From Drancourtella massiliensis (GTDB taxonomy: Bacteria; Bacillota; Clostridia; Lachnospirales; Lachnospiraceae), in the NCBI RefSeq assembly GCF_016900655.1, contig NZ_JACJKH010000008.1, positions 1 through 64,000 on the forward strand: a DNA stretch of 64,000 bases, written 5' to 3'. Of this stretch, positions 50,840 through 60,877 are shown one piece after another. How positions within the stretch are numbered: the first letter of the stretch is position 1; each line of letters starts with the position of its first letter. The translations under genes were made by a program, and so were the position numbers. The notes beneath the pieces are model-generated. The model saw only the letters and a list, made by a program, of their open reading frames with translations, did no database searches and was not told where the DNA came from.

Positions 50840-51940
50840 ATGAAACTTGGAATCGTAGGATTACCGAACGTAGGGAAGAGTACGCTGTTTAATTCCCTGA
50901 CAAAGGCAGGAGCGGAATCAGCCAACTACCCGTTCTGTACAATTGACCCGAATGTGGGCGTCGTAACTGTACCGGACGAGAGATTGAATGTGCTGGCGGA
51001 CATGTACCAGACAAAAAAGATCGTTCCGGCTGTCATTGAATTCGTAGATATTGCGGGACTTGTAAAAGGTGCATCCAAAGGAGAGGGGCTTGGCAACCAG
51101 TTCCTTGCCAATATTAGGGAAGTGGACGCCATCGTCCATGTGGTAAGATGCTTTGAGAACAGCAATATCGTTCACGTAGATGGAAGCATCAATCCGCTCC
51201 GTGATATAGAGACCATCAATCTGGAGCTGATCTTCTCCGATCTGGAAGTGCTGGAACGCCGTATCAGCAAGCAGATCCGGGCGGCAAGAAACGACAAGGC
51301 GGCAGCAAAAGAAGTGGACCTGATGCAGAGAATCAAGGCGCATCTGGAAGACGGAAAAATGGCAGGAAGCTTTACGGATATCCGGGATGAAGAGGAAGAA
51401 GAGTGGATGAACAGCTACAATCTCCTCACAGCAAAACCGGTGATCTTTGCGGCCAACGTATCGGAAGACGATCTGGCAGATGACGGCGCCTCCAATGAGG
51501 GGGTACAGAAGGTCAGAGAATTTGCCAAAGAAGCAGGTTATGAAGTCTTTGTGGTCTGCGCTGAGATCGAGCAGGAGATCGCAGAGCTTGAGGACGACGA
51601 AAAGCAGATGTTCCTCGAGGATCTTGGCCTGAAAGAATCCGGACTGGAAAAACTGATCAAGGCAAGCTACAGTCTCCTTGGCCTGATCAGCTACCTGACA
51701 GCAGGAGAGCCGGAAGTCCGTGCATGGACGATCAAGAAAGGGACAAAGGCACCTCAGGCAGCCGGAAAGATTCATTCTGATTTCGAAAGAGGATTTATCC
51801 GCGCGGAAGTAGTTGCATACGATGACCTGATTGCCTGCGGCAACATGACAGCCGCAAAAGAGAAAGGCCTCGTCCGTTCCGAAGGAAAAGAATATGTCGT
51901 AAAAGACGGGGACGTAGTACTGTTCCGGTTTAACGTATAA
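50840..51940 (+). CDS. ychF: Redox-regulated ATPase YchF
   Basis: 366 residues. Obg-type P-loop GLPNVGKSTLFNSLT, DIAGLVKGASKGEG (switch II), and the non-canonical G4 (NVSEDD) that explains ATP preference in this family; helical insert (~125-200) and C-terminal TGS domain (~280-364, EVRAWTIKKGTKAPQAAGKI). Binds ribosomes and affects stress responses. Own ribosome site GAGAGAAAT; terminator follows at 51961. Confidence 0.95.
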   Translation: MKLGIVGLPNVGKSTLFNSLTKAGAESANYPFCTIDPNVGVVTVPDERLNVLADMYQTKKIVPAVIEFVDIAGLVKGASKGEGLGNQFLANIREVDAIVHVVRCFENSNIVHVDGSINPLRDIETINLELIFSDLEVLERRISKQIRAARNDKAAAKEVDLMQRIKAHLEDGKMAGSFTDIRDEEEEEWMNSYNLLTAKPVIFAANVSEDDLADDGASNEGVQKVREFAKEAGYEVFVVCAEIEQEIAELEDDEKQMFLEDLGLKESGLEKLIKASYSLLGLISYLTAGEPEVRAWTIKKGTKAPQAAGKIHSDFERGFIRAEVVAYDDLIACGNMTAAKEKGLVRSEGKEYVVKDGDVVLFRFNV

Positions 51941-51960
51941 CAACTTCAAAAACAACAGGG

Positions 51961-52002
51961 AAGCCGTACAGCTGTCGGGAAACGACGGCTGTGCGGCTTT
52001 TT
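51961..52002 (+). terminator. Terminator after ychF
   Basis: 17-nt arms (51961-51977 with 51983-51999) with three mismatches, 5-nt loop, T5 tail. Confidence 0.85.
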
Positions 52003-52039
52003 GTTCAGAAAAAGGTGCAAAAATCTGGGACAAGTATAC

Positions 52040-52073
52040 TGGACTTTTACAGGTAATGGCGATATAATATAAA
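52040..52073 (+). promoter_or_regulatory. Promoter region of the PFOR gene
   Basis: Two overlapping readings: TGGACT (52040-52045)-N17-TATAAT (52063-52068), or TTTACA (52046-52051)-N16-TATAAA (52068-52073). About 50 nt before the start codon. Confidence 0.6.
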
Positions 52074-52122
52074 TATCTATGAATTTAGAAACATTTTTTG
52101 AAACTTAAGGAGGAATAAAGAA

Positions 52123-55100
52123 ATGGGAAGATCAATGAAAACCATGGATGGTAACCATGCTGCTGCTCATGCTTCTTATGCATACAGCGATGTAGCTGCG
52201 ATCTATCCGATTACCCCTTCATCTGTTATGGCAGAAGCTACAGATGAGTGGGCTACCCAGGGAAGAAAGAACATTTTTGGACAGGAAGTTCAGGTTACGG
52301 AGATGCAGTCCGAGGCCGGAGCAGCAGGTGCCGTACACGGCTCTCTTGCAGCAGGTGCCCTGACAACTACATACACAGCATCTCAGGGACTCCTTCTGAT
52401 GATCCCGAACCTGTACAAGATTGCAGGCGAACAGCTTCCGGGTGTGTTCAATGTATCTGCCCGTGCGCTTGCAAGCCACGCGCTCTCCATCTTCGGAGAT
52501 CATTCCGACGTATACGCATGCCGTCAGACAGGATGCGCAATGCTTTGTGAATCAAGCGTTCAGGAAGTTATGGACCTGACACCGGTTGCTCACTGTGCGG
52601 CAATCAAAGGACGCCTTCCGTTCATCAACTTCTTCGACGGATTCCGTACATCTCACGAAATCCAGAAGATCGAGACATGGGATTACGAAGATCTGAAAGA
52701 TCTCGTTGACATGGATGCGATCGATGCATTCCGTAAGCACGCGTTAAATCCAAATCATCCTTGCGAAAGAGGATCCGCTCAGAACCCTGACGTATTCTTC
52801 CAGGCAAGAGAAGCATGTAATCCGTACTATGACGCAATGCCGGCCATCGTTCAGGAATACATGGACAAAGTAAACGCAAAGATCGGAACAAACTACAAAC
52901 TGTTCAACTACCACGGAGCAGAGGATGCTGAGCATGTAATCATTGCTATGGGATCTGTATGTGAGACAATCGATGAGACTGTTGACTACCTGCTTGCAAA
53001 AGGACAGAAAGTCGGAGTCGTAAAAGTACGTCTTTACAGACCATTCAGCGCTGAAGCACTTGTAAATGCAATTCCGGAAAGCGTAAAAGTGATCTCCGTT
53101 CTCGACAGAACAAAAGAGCCGGGAGCACAGGGCGAGCCGCTTTACCTTGACGTTGTTGCAGCATTAAAAGGAACAAAATTCGACGGCGTGAAGATCCTCA
53201 CAGGACGTTACGGATTAGGTTCCAAAGATACGACACCGGCTCAGATCGTTGCCGTATACAACAACACAGAAAAAGAAAAATTCACAATCGGTATCGTTGA
53301 TGATGTGACACACCTGTCACTGGACGAAGGTGAACCGCTTGTTACAACACCGGAAGGAACAATCAACTGCAAATTCTGGGGACTTGGAGCAGACGGTACT
53401 GTCGGAGCTAACAAGAACTCCATCAAGATCATCGGTGATAATACAGATATGTATGCACAGGCATACTTTGATTATGACTCTAAGAAATCAGGCGGTGTGA
53501 CAATGTCTCACTTACGTTTCGGTAAGAAACCGATCAAGTCCACTTACCTGATCAAGAAAGCAAACTTTGTTGCATGCCACAACCCGTCCTATATCAACAA
53601 ATACAACATGGTACAGGAACTCGTTGACGGAGGAACATTCCTTCTGAACTGTCCATGGGATATGGAAGGACTGGAGAAACACCTTCCGGGACAGGTAAAA
53701 GCATTTATTGCAAACCACAACATCAAGTTCTACGTAATCGATGGTATCAAGATCGGTAAAGAGATCGGACTTGGCGGACGTATCAACACAATCCTTCAGT
53801 CTGCATTCTTCAAACTGGCAGCCATCATTCCGGAGGAAGAAGCGATCGACCTGATGAAGAAAGCAGCAAAAGCTACTTACGGAAGAAAAGGTGACAAGAT
53901 CGTTCAGATGAACTATGATGCAATCGATGCAGGTGCAAAACAGGTTGTTGAAGTAACTGTACCGGAAAGCTGGAAAGATGCAGCTGACGAAGGTTTATTC
54001 ACACCGGAAGTAAAAGGCGGAAGAAAAGAAGTTGTAGACTTCGTTAAGAATATCCAGGCAAAAGTAAACGCTCAGGAAGGCAACTCTCTGCCGGTATCTG
54101 CATTTACAGAATACGTAGATGGTACAACACCGTCAGGAACAGCTGCTTACGAAAAACGTGGTATCGCAGTGGATATCCCGATCTGGCAGCCGGAGAACTG
54201 TATCCAGTGTAACCGTTGTGCGTATGTATGTCCGCACGCAGTTATCCGTCCGGTAGCTCTGACAGAGGAAGAAGCTGCAAACGCACCGGAAGGAATTCAG
54301 ACAATTCCGATGATCGGTATGCCGGATATGAAGTTTACCATGACAGTCTCCGCTTACGACTGTACAGGATGCGGCTCCTGCGCAAATGTATGTCCTGGAA
54401 AGAAGGGCGAGAAGGCTCTCGTTATGGGCAACATGGAAGCAAATGCGGGCGAGCAGGTATACTTCGATTTCGGAAGAGAAATTCCGGTAAAACCAGAAGT
54501 AGTAGCAAAATTCAAAGAAAATACTGTAAAGGGAAGCCAGTTCAAACAGCCGCTGCTTGAGTTCTCAGGCGCATGTGCAGGATGTGGTGAGACACCTTAC
54601 GCAAAACTTGTTACACAGTTATTCGGTGACAGAATGTACATCGCAAACGCAACAGGATGTTCTTCTATCTGGGGTAACTCCTCACCGTCCACACCATACA
54701 CAGTAAACGCAGAAGGCAAGGGACCAGCATGGTCTAACTCCCTCTTCGAAGACAACGCTGAGTTTGGATATGGTATGCTTCTTGCAAACAAGGCAATCAG
54801 AAATGGATTAAAGACAAAAGTAGAGTCTGTTGCAGCATCTGAAAACGCTTCTGAAGAAGTAAAAGCAGCATGTCAGGAATGGCTTGATACATTCTCCTGC
54901 GGCGCAACAAACGGAACAGCTACAGACAAACTGGTAGAAGTTCTTTCAGGATGCGACTGCGAAGTATGCAAAGACATCGTAAACAATAAAGATTTCCTCG
55001 CTAAGAAGTCACAGTGGATCTTCGGCGGAGACGGATGGGCATATGACATCGGATTCGGCGGACTTGACCACGTACTTGCAAGCGGACAGGATATCAACAT

Positions 55101-55656
55101 CATGGTATTCGATACAGAGGTTTACTCCAACACAGGCGGACAGTCCTCCAAGGCTACAAAGACAGGTGCGGTAGCACAGTTTGCAGCAGGCGGAAAAGAA
55201 ACCAAGAAGAAAGACCTTGCAGGTATCGCGATGAGCTACGGCTATGTATACGTTGCTCAGATCGCAATGGGAGCTGACTTCAATCAGACAGTAAAAGCGA
55301 TCTCCGAGGCTGAGGCTTATCCGGGACCGTCACTGATCATTGCTTACGCTCCATGTATCAACCATGGTATCAAGAAGGGTATGAGCAAAGCTCAGACAGA
55401 AGAACAGCTCGCAGTAGAGTGCGGATACTGGAACAACTTCCGCTTCAACCCGGCTGCAGAGAACAAGTTCACACTTGACAGCAAGGCTCCGACAGGAGAC
55501 TACCAGGAATTCCTCAACGGAGAAGTTCGTTACAACTCTCTTGTAAGACAGGATCCGGAAAAAGCAAAAGTTTTATTTGCAAAGAACGAACAGGAAGCAA
55601 AGGAAAGATACGAATATCTGAACAAACTTGTTACACTGTACGGCAAAACAGAATAA
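52123..55656 (+). CDS. nifJ: Pyruvate:ferredoxin (flavodoxin) oxidoreductase
   Basis: 1177 residues, the usual single-chain PFOR. Domain I TPP-pyrimidine part (AAIYPITPSSVMAEATDEWA), domains II-III, the two-cluster ferredoxin domain (CIQCNRCAYVCPHAVI and CTGCGSCANVCPGKKG, ~690-760), then the TPP-binding domain with the proximal cluster (CAGCGETPYAKL) and GGDGWAYDIGFGGLDHVL. It oxidises pyruvate to acetyl-CoA, CO2 and reduced ferredoxin in anaerobic metabolism. Codon use is strongly skewed to a few codons (GAA, AAA, GGA, CTT), as in highly expressed genes. AAGGAGG before ATG 52123; monocistronic. Confidence 0.97.
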   Translation: MGRSMKTMDGNHAAAHASYAYSDVAAIYPITPSSVMAEATDEWATQGRKNIFGQEVQVTEMQSEAGAAGAVHGSLAAGALTTTYTASQGLLLMIPNLYKIAGEQLPGVFNVSARALASHALSIFGDHSDVYACRQTGCAMLCESSVQEVMDLTPVAHCAAIKGRLPFINFFDGFRTSHEIQKIETWDYEDLKDLVDMDAIDAFRKHALNPNHPCERGSAQNPDVFFQAREACNPYYDAMPAIVQEYMDKVNAKIGTNYKLFNYHGAEDAEHVIIAMGSVCETIDETVDYLLAKGQKVGVVKVRLYRPFSAEALVNAIPESVKVISVLDRTKEPGAQGEPLYLDVVAALKGTKFDGVKILTGRYGLGSKDTTPAQIVAVYNNTEKEKFTIGIVDDVTHLSLDEGEPLVTTPEGTINCKFWGLGADGTVGANKNSIKIIGDNTDMYAQAYFDYDSKKSGGVTMSHLRFGKKPIKSTYLIKKANFVACHNPSYINKYNMVQELVDGGTFLLNCPWDMEGLEKHLPGQVKAFIANHNIKFYVIDGIKIGKEIGLGGRINTILQSAFFKLAAIIPEEEAIDLMKKAAKATYGRKGDKIVQMNYDAIDAGAKQVVEVTVPESWKDAADEGLFTPEVKGGRKEVVDFVKNIQAKVNAQEGNSLPVSAFTEYVDGTTPSGTAAYEKRGIAVDIPIWQPENCIQCNRCAYVCPHAVIRPVALTEEEAANAPEGIQTIPMIGMPDMKFTMTVSAYDCTGCGSCANVCPGKKGEKALVMGNMEANAGEQVYFDFGREIPVKPEVVAKFKENTVKGSQFKQPLLEFSGACAGCGETPYAKLVTQLFGDRMYIANATGCSSIWGNSSPSTPYTVNAEGKGPAWSNSLFEDNAEFGYGMLLANKAIRNGLKTKVESVAASENASEEVKAACQEWLDTFSCGATNGTATDKLVEVLSGCDCEVCKDIVNNKDFLAKKSQWIFGGDGWAYDIGFGGLDHVLASGQDINIMVFDTEVYSNTGGQSSKATKTGAVAQFAAGGKETKKKDLAGIAMSYGYVYVAQIAMGADFNQTVKAISEAEAYPGPSLIIAYAPCINHGIKKGMSKAQTEEQLAVECGYWNNFRFNPAAENKFTLDSKAPTGDYQEFLNGEVRYNSLVRQDPEKAKVLFAKNEQEAKERYEYLNKLVTLYGKTE

Positions 55657-55686
55657 TTGAATGCCAGAAACTGACAGATGATTTAC

Positions 55687-55725
55687 AATACAGGGACGTA
55701 TTACGGTACGTCCCTGTATTTTTTT
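55687..55725 (+). terminator. Terminator after the PFOR gene
   Basis: 14-bp perfect stem AATACAGGGACGTA (55687-55700) with its complement (55707-55720), 6-nt loop, T7 tail. Confidence 0.92.
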
Positions 55726-56047
55726 CGCCTATAAGAGGCTGTTCTGCATAAACTTTCTTTATAAGTGAAAAAATTGTATAAAACTGTCGGATATTCGTAC
55801 AAGTAAAGAATAAAAATACGCTAAAAATGAATAAAAATACAGAAAGTGACAACTTTACTAAAAATTTAAGTTTTCAATTATGTGAAAAACTAAACAAAAA
55901 CTGAACTGTATTCTAGTATATCTTGCACAAGTGTTTTTAGAAAGCGAACAAATTGAGCGACAATAGTAGAAAAGAGAAGAAAAATAATTGAAAATGATAA
56001 AAAGCTAACAAATAAAACAAAAAAATATCAAATAATATAAAAAAACA
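55726..56047. other. AT-rich intergenic stretch without recognised genes
   Basis: About 320 bp, very A-rich, between the PFOR terminator and the promoter of the peptidase/opp block. No convincing reading frame, RNA gene, repeat or hairpin was seen. The base composition contrasts with the flanking genes and could be bent or UP-element-like DNA. Confidence 0.5.
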
Positions 56048-56099
56048 TGACAAAATGTTTGTTGTCAGGTTGACAATCATAAATGAATAGTGATAATAT
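56048..56099 (+). promoter_or_regulatory. Promoter of the M24 peptidase/opp block with three operator half-sites
   Basis: -35 TTGACA (56070-56075), 16-nt spacer, -10 GATAAT (56092-56097). Half-sites: TGACAA (56048-56053), TTGTCA (56062-56067), TGACAA (56071-56076); the last two form a perfect dyad with a 3-nt centre over the -35. The same TTGAC/GTCAA sequence lies in the promoter of the XRE-cupin regulator at 63.7 kb. Confidence 0.65.
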
Positions 56100-56131
56100 A
56101 AATATACATTTTAGATAGGGGGTACAATCAG

Positions 56132-57202
56132 ATGGATACTATCCAGAAGCTGAGAATATATATGGAAGAGAAGAAGGTAGATTCTTTCTTTATTGCCAAG
56201 CCAGCTAATGTCCGTTACATCAGTTCCTATACCGGTGAAGATTCTTATCTGTTCATTACACAGAAGAAGCAGTTCTTCATCACTGATCCACGTTATACAG
56301 AACAGGCATCTTATGAATGTCCTGATTACGAAGTGGTCAACTGGAGGACGCCGAACAATACGATCGGAATGACGGTACAGAAACTGGCGTCAGAAGAAGG
56401 GGCAAAAACAATTGCTTTTGAGGAAGATTATCTCACCTTCTCTTTTTATGAATCTATCCGGAGCCAGGGCGCGACAGAGATGGTACCGACGGTTAATGTG
56501 ATCGAAGAGTTCCGTTCTGTTAAGACCAGCGAAGAAGAAGGATATCTAAGAGCAGCATGTGAGATTGCATCCAGAGCATTTGATAAGATTATTAAAGATA
56601 TCCGTGTCGGAATGACAGAAAAGGAGCTGGCATCCAGACTTTCCCATTACATGGTAATGGAAGGGGCGGACACCAAGCCGTACGGCGGGATTTTGATATC
56701 AGGAGCAAGGACATCACTTCTTCACGGCATTCCGTCCAGCAAAGCCATCGAATACGGTGACTTCGTCCTGATGGATTACGGATGTCAGTTCAATGGTTAT
56801 CTTTCTGACATGACAAGAACTGTTGTAGTCGGAAAGGCGACAGAGAAGCAGAAAGAAGTCTACAATCTCTGCCGTCAGATGACCGAAGATGTAGAGGCGG
56901 CGATTAAGCCGGGAGTGACAGGTACCGAGTGTTATGAGGCATCACTGAAAGCGATCAAGGACACAGAGTATCTGCAATACAATTACGGAGGGATCGGCCA
57001 TGGCGTCGGCCTGTTCGTACATGAGCTTCCATTTATCGGAAGCAACAGCAAAGATGTTCTCCAAGAGGGGAACATTATGACGGTAGAACCGGGGATTTAT
57101 ATACCGGGATGGGGCGGTGTCCGGGTCGAAGATCAGGGACTTGTCACAGCAAAGGGATATGAAAACCTGATAAGTGCTACACATGAGTTAATAGAGCTTT
57201 AA
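56132..57202 (+). CDS. Xaa-Pro dipeptidase/aminopeptidase (M24B family)
   Basis: 356 residues. N-terminal creatinase-like domain (~1-125) and pita-bread catalytic domain with the five metal ligands: LMDYGCQFNGYLSDMTRT (two Asp), GGIGHGVGLFVHELPF (His), MTVEPGIYIPGWGG (Glu) and RVEDQGLV (Glu). Splits peptides with proline in second position in the cytosol. It directly precedes the peptide-uptake operon (17 nt to the binding protein), so it probably processes imported proline-containing peptides. GGGGG site before ATG 56132. Confidence 0.92.
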   Translation: MDTIQKLRIYMEEKKVDSFFIAKPANVRYISSYTGEDSYLFITQKKQFFITDPRYTEQASYECPDYEVVNWRTPNNTIGMTVQKLASEEGAKTIAFEEDYLTFSFYESIRSQGATEMVPTVNVIEEFRSVKTSEEEGYLRAACEIASRAFDKIIKDIRVGMTEKELASRLSHYMVMEGADTKPYGGILISGARTSLLHGIPSSKAIEYGDFVLMDYGCQFNGYLSDMTRTVVVGKATEKQKEVYNLCRQMTEDVEAAIKPGVTGTECYEASLKAIKDTEYLQYNYGGIGHGVGLFVHELPFIGSNSKDVLQEGNIMTVEPGIYIPGWGGVRVEDQGLVTAKGYENLISATHELIEL

Positions 57203-57218
57203 AAAAGGAGGACACATT

Positions 57219-58856
57219 ATGAAGAGAAAAGTATTTGCAGCGCTGCTTGCAACAGCGATGGTAGGAACCATGCTTGCCGGATGCGGCACACCTGGAAGCG
57301 GCGGAAGCGACGGCGGCGGGACCAGTGATGAAAAAGTGTTCCGTTATTCCACATCCACAGAGCCGACTACACTGGACCCGACAAAAGGTAACTGTATCCC
57401 TGACAACGAGATTGCACATGCTCTGACAGAGAGTCTTGTTCGTAATACAGGCGGAGAGATTGAACCGGGTGTTGCTGAGAGCTGGGAAGTTTCCGAAGAC
57501 GGACTGACTTATACATTCCATCTGAATCCGGATGCAAAATGGAGTGATGGAGAACAGATTAAAGCACAGGATTTTGTTTACAGCTGGCAGAGGCTGATGA
57601 ATCCGGATACAGCGGCACCGTACGCATTCATCGGTGAATACCTGAAAAACGGTCTTGCTGTAGAAAAAGGTCAGATGGATCCATCTCAGCTTGGCGTAGT
57701 GGCACAGGACGATACGACACTTGTTGTTACTCTGGAGCGCCCGACGGCTTACTTTTTAAGTCTGATTGGTTCTTCTGCACAGTATGCACCGCTCCGTCAG
57801 GATATCGTAGAACAGTACGGCAGTGATTTCGCAGCTGACTACGAGAAGAATGTATACTCCGGACCATTTGTTCTGACAAAATCTTCTGACAACCAGTGGT
57901 TCTTCGAGCCAAACGAAGAGTACTGGAACAGAGATGCAATTAAACTGGATCGCGTAGAATTAAACTATGTACAGAATCCAGATACCGCTCTTGCAATGTA
58001 TGAAGATGGTGAACTGGATTATGTTTCCATCCCGACAGCGGCAATTTCTACATATGAAGGAAAAGACAATACTTTCCTTAATGGTAACGTAGACTACTTC
58101 TACTTCAACATGGACGGAAGCTGTCCGGAACTTGCTAATAAAAATATGCGTCTCGCATTAAACTATGCACTGAATAGAAATGAATACAATGAGCTTGTAA
58201 ACTATGGATACTATAAACCAAGCAACGGTCTTGTATTCAGCGGACTTACCGGAGTGGAATCCACATATGGTGAAGAGTCCAATCTGAACTCTTATCCGCT
58301 TGACGGCGATGATGCAAAGGCAAAAGAATATCTGAATGCAGCATTATCTGAACTTGGATATTCTGATCCTTCTGAAGTGACGCTGACACTGACCACATCT
58401 GACAATGAAAGCTCCAAGAAACAGGCTGAGGTTTGTCAGGAAATGTGGAACAGTACACTTGGCATCAACGTTGAAATTGAACAGGTTACATACAATGAAG
58501 TACTGACACGTCAGGCAGATGGCGAATATGAAATTATCTGGGCAGGCTGGGGATCTGACTATGATGACCCGTACAGCTATCTGGAGCTCTTTATGTCCAG
58601 CAGTGCTTATAACTACAGTGGATTTAAAAATGACCAGTATGATCAGCTGATGACAGCTACTCAGACAGAAGTTGATACAGCAAAACGTATGGACATGATG
58701 CATCAGGCAGAGCAGATCCTGATTGATGAAGGAGCATTCCTTCCGCAGGCAGAACGTGAAATTCATTATCTGATCGATGATGATGTGAAAGATGTAACAT
58801 TCTTCTATTGTGCAATTAATATCGACTGGGTATATGCAGATATTGCAGCCGAATAA
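57219..58856 (+). CDS. Peptide ABC transporter substrate-binding lipoprotein (OppA/DppA, family 5)
   Basis: 545 residues. Signal peptide and lipobox MLAGC (Cys ~22), a Gly/Ser linker, then the family 5 fold: FRYSTSTEPTTLDPTKGN, LVRNTGGEIEPGVAESWEVS with DGLTYTFHLNPDAKWSDG, and WAGWGSDYDDPYSYLELF. Binds oligopeptides outside the membrane for the OppBCDF pump coded next. AAAGGAGGA before ATG 57219. Two strong hairpins separate it from oppB and may allow higher expression of this subunit. Confidence 0.94.
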   Translation: MKRKVFAALLATAMVGTMLAGCGTPGSGGSDGGGTSDEKVFRYSTSTEPTTLDPTKGNCIPDNEIAHALTESLVRNTGGEIEPGVAESWEVSEDGLTYTFHLNPDAKWSDGEQIKAQDFVYSWQRLMNPDTAAPYAFIGEYLKNGLAVEKGQMDPSQLGVVAQDDTTLVVTLERPTAYFLSLIGSSAQYAPLRQDIVEQYGSDFAADYEKNVYSGPFVLTKSSDNQWFFEPNEEYWNRDAIKLDRVELNYVQNPDTALAMYEDGELDYVSIPTAAISTYEGKDNTFLNGNVDYFYFNMDGSCPELANKNMRLALNYALNRNEYNELVNYGYYKPSNGLVFSGLTGVESTYGEESNLNSYPLDGDDAKAKEYLNAALSELGYSDPSEVTLTLTTSDNESSKKQAEVCQEMWNSTLGINVEIEQVTYNEVLTRQADGEYEIIWAGWGSDYDDPYSYLELFMSSSAYNYSGFKNDQYDQLMTATQTEVDTAKRMDMMHQAEQILIDEGAFLPQAEREIHYLIDDDVKDVTFFYCAINIDWVYADIAAE

Positions 58857-58886
58857 TTCTGATCAATATCAATAATTAAGACAAAT

Positions 58887-58976
58887 TCCGCTGCCCGGAA
58901 AAACCGGGCAGCGGATTCTTGAAAAGACAGGGATGACCCAGGAAAGCCCAAAGGTGGGGATCTGATCTTTCCTGGG
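58887..58976 (+). other. Two intercistronic stem-loops between oppA-like and oppB-like genes
   Basis: Hairpin 1: 12-bp GC-rich stem (58887-58898 with 58904-58915), 5-nt A loop, poor T tail (TTCTT). Hairpin 2: CCCAGGAAAG (58937-58946) with CTTTCCTGGG (58967-58976), extendable past one mismatch. Likely mRNA-stabilising or partly terminating elements. Confidence 0.75.
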
Positions 58977-59005
58977 CCATCTCGCTAACAACAGGAGGAA
59001 GAAGG

Positions 59006-59926
59006 ATGGCAAAATATATTTTAAAACGAGTGGTGGCAGCCATTCTGACGATCTGGGTACTGATCACCATCGTATTTTTCCTTGTACGTCTGATGCCGGG
59101 TGAACCGTTTACGAGCGCGAAACTGACACCGGAAGTAAAGGCAAACATGGAAGCATACTACGGATTTGACAAGCCGATGATCGTACAGTATGGAACCTAT
59201 ATGGCAAATCTGCTTCAAGGAGATTTTGGATACTCTATGAAGTACACAAACAGAACAGTAAACGACCTGATCGGTGAGACGTTCCCGTACTCTGCAGATC
59301 TTGGTATCCGCGGTCTTGTGATGGCGGTTTCGATCGGTTTGATTCTGGGAATTATTTCGGCAAGAAACAGAGGAAAGAAAATCGACTTCTTCTGTGTTAT
59401 TGTCGCCGTGCTGGGAACCAGTATCCCCGATTTTATCATGGGAGCTGTACTCCAGTATTTCTTCGGAATCAAATGGGGACTGTTCCCGGTGGCGAGATAT
59501 GAAGGAATCGAGTATACGATTCTCCCGGCGTTCGCGCTTTCGTTCTACACGCTGGCATCTGTCTCACGTATCATGCGTGCAAGTATGCTGGAGGTAACAT
59601 CACAGGATTATATTAAGACAGCACGTTCCAAAGGAGTATCGGAGCTTCGGATTACATGCAAACATCAGATCCGGAATGCAATCATGCCGGTTATGACTGT
59701 TATGGGTCCGACAGTTGCATCTGTGCTGACCGGTACATTCGTAATCGAATCTATTTTCGCAATTCCTGGAATGGGACGTCACTATGTACAGAGTGTATCC
59801 AACAACGACTATTCCATGGTGCTTGGAATGACTGTGTTCTATGGTATCTTCCTTGTATTGTGTAACCTGATTGTCGATGTATTATACGGCGTTGCTGACC
59901 CACGTGTACGTATCGGAAAGAAATAA
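59006..59926 (+). CDS. Peptide ABC transporter permease (OppB/DppB-like)
   Basis: 306 residues, six transmembrane helices. N-terminal YILKRVVAAILTIWVLITIV, FLVRLMPGEPF signature, EAA loop DYIKTARSKGVSELRITCKHQI (~200-220) and C-terminal DVLYGVADPRVRIGKK, as in OppB/DppB. AGGAGGAAG before ATG 59006. Pairs with the next gene's product. Confidence 0.94.
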   Translation: MAKYILKRVVAAILTIWVLITIVFFLVRLMPGEPFTSAKLTPEVKANMEAYYGFDKPMIVQYGTYMANLLQGDFGYSMKYTNRTVNDLIGETFPYSADLGIRGLVMAVSIGLILGIISARNRGKKIDFFCVIVAVLGTSIPDFIMGAVLQYFFGIKWGLFPVARYEGIEYTILPAFALSFYTLASVSRIMRASMLEVTSQDYIKTARSKGVSELRITCKHQIRNAIMPVMTVMGPTVASVLTGTFVIESIFAIPGMGRHYVQSVSNNDYSMVLGMTVFYGIFLVLCNLIVDVLYGVADPRVRIGKK

Positions 59927-59940
59927 GGTAGGTGAGAGAC

Positions 59941-60864
59941 ATGGCAGAATTAAAAAAAGATCAATTTATAATTAAAGGAAAAGATACGGTCCGTATGGAA
60001 AGTATCAGCCGCCCGTCTCTTTCCTTCTGGCAGGATGCGTGGAGACGGCTTCGGAAAAATAAAAGTGCGGTTGTCGGGCTTTGTATCGTAGTGTTGTATG
60101 CACTGCTTGCGATTTTTGCTCCGATTTTCAGCCCGTATACACAGTCTGAGATGGACGTGAGTTCGCAGAATGCATTTATTTCGGCAGCACACTGGCTGGG
60201 ATGTGATTCCACCGGACGTGACCTCTGGACACGTATCTGGATGGGAGCCCGTGTATCCCTTTCCATCGGTCTGATTTCCGCAGTACTGAATATGTGTGTG
60301 GGAGCAGTCATCGGAGGGCTCTGCGGTTTCTACGGCGGCAAGCTTGATATGATCGTCATGCGTATTGTCGATCTTCTCTATGGTATTCCGAGTCTTATCA
60401 TTACCATCCTTGTCATGATGGTACTTGGTAAAGGAATCACTCCATTGATCGTGGCAATGTGTGTTGTTGGATGGATCGGCACATGCCGTTTCGTTCGTGG
60501 TGAAGTTTACCGGATCAAAGAGCAGGATTTCGTTATGGCAGCGAAAGTGCTTGGAGTACCGGATTTTACAATTATTATCAGACATATTATTCCGAATATC
60601 CTTGGTATGCTGATTACCAACCTTTGTATGGCAATCCCGGGAGCAATTTTCCAGGAAGCGTTCCTTTCCTATATCGGACTTGGTATTACGCCTCCGGACT
60701 GCAGCTGGGGTGTTATCTGTAAAGAGGGAATTCAGTTCCTGCGCTATTATCCGCATCAGATCCTGATTCCGGCATTCTTTGTCTGCACGACAATGCTGGC
60801 GCTGAACCTTCTTGGCAACGGACTTAGAGACGCGGTTGACCCGAAACTGCGTGGAACGGAATAG
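59941..60864 (+). CDS. Peptide ABC transporter permease (OppC/DppC-like)
   Basis: 307 residues. OppC-type N-terminus (SFWQDAWRRLRKNKSAVVGL), LGCDSTGRDLWTRIWMGARVS signature, EAA loop DFVMAAKVLGVPDFTIIIRH, C-terminal GDGLRDAVDP-like GNGLRDAVDPKLRG. I start at ATG 59941 (AGGTGAG 6 nt upstream) rather than the in-frame GTG at 59932. Confidence 0.94.
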   Translation: MAELKKDQFIIKGKDTVRMESISRPSLSFWQDAWRRLRKNKSAVVGLCIVVLYALLAIFAPIFSPYTQSEMDVSSQNAFISAAHWLGCDSTGRDLWTRIWMGARVSLSIGLISAVLNMCVGAVIGGLCGFYGGKLDMIVMRIVDLLYGIPSLIITILVMMVLGKGITPLIVAMCVVGWIGTCRFVRGEVYRIKEQDFVMAAKVLGVPDFTIIIRHIIPNILGMLITNLCMAIPGAIFQEAFLSYIGLGITPPDCSWGVICKEGIQFLRYYPHQILIPAFFVCTTMLALNLLGNGLRDAVDPKLRGTE

Positions 60865-60877
60865 GAGGAACAGATAA

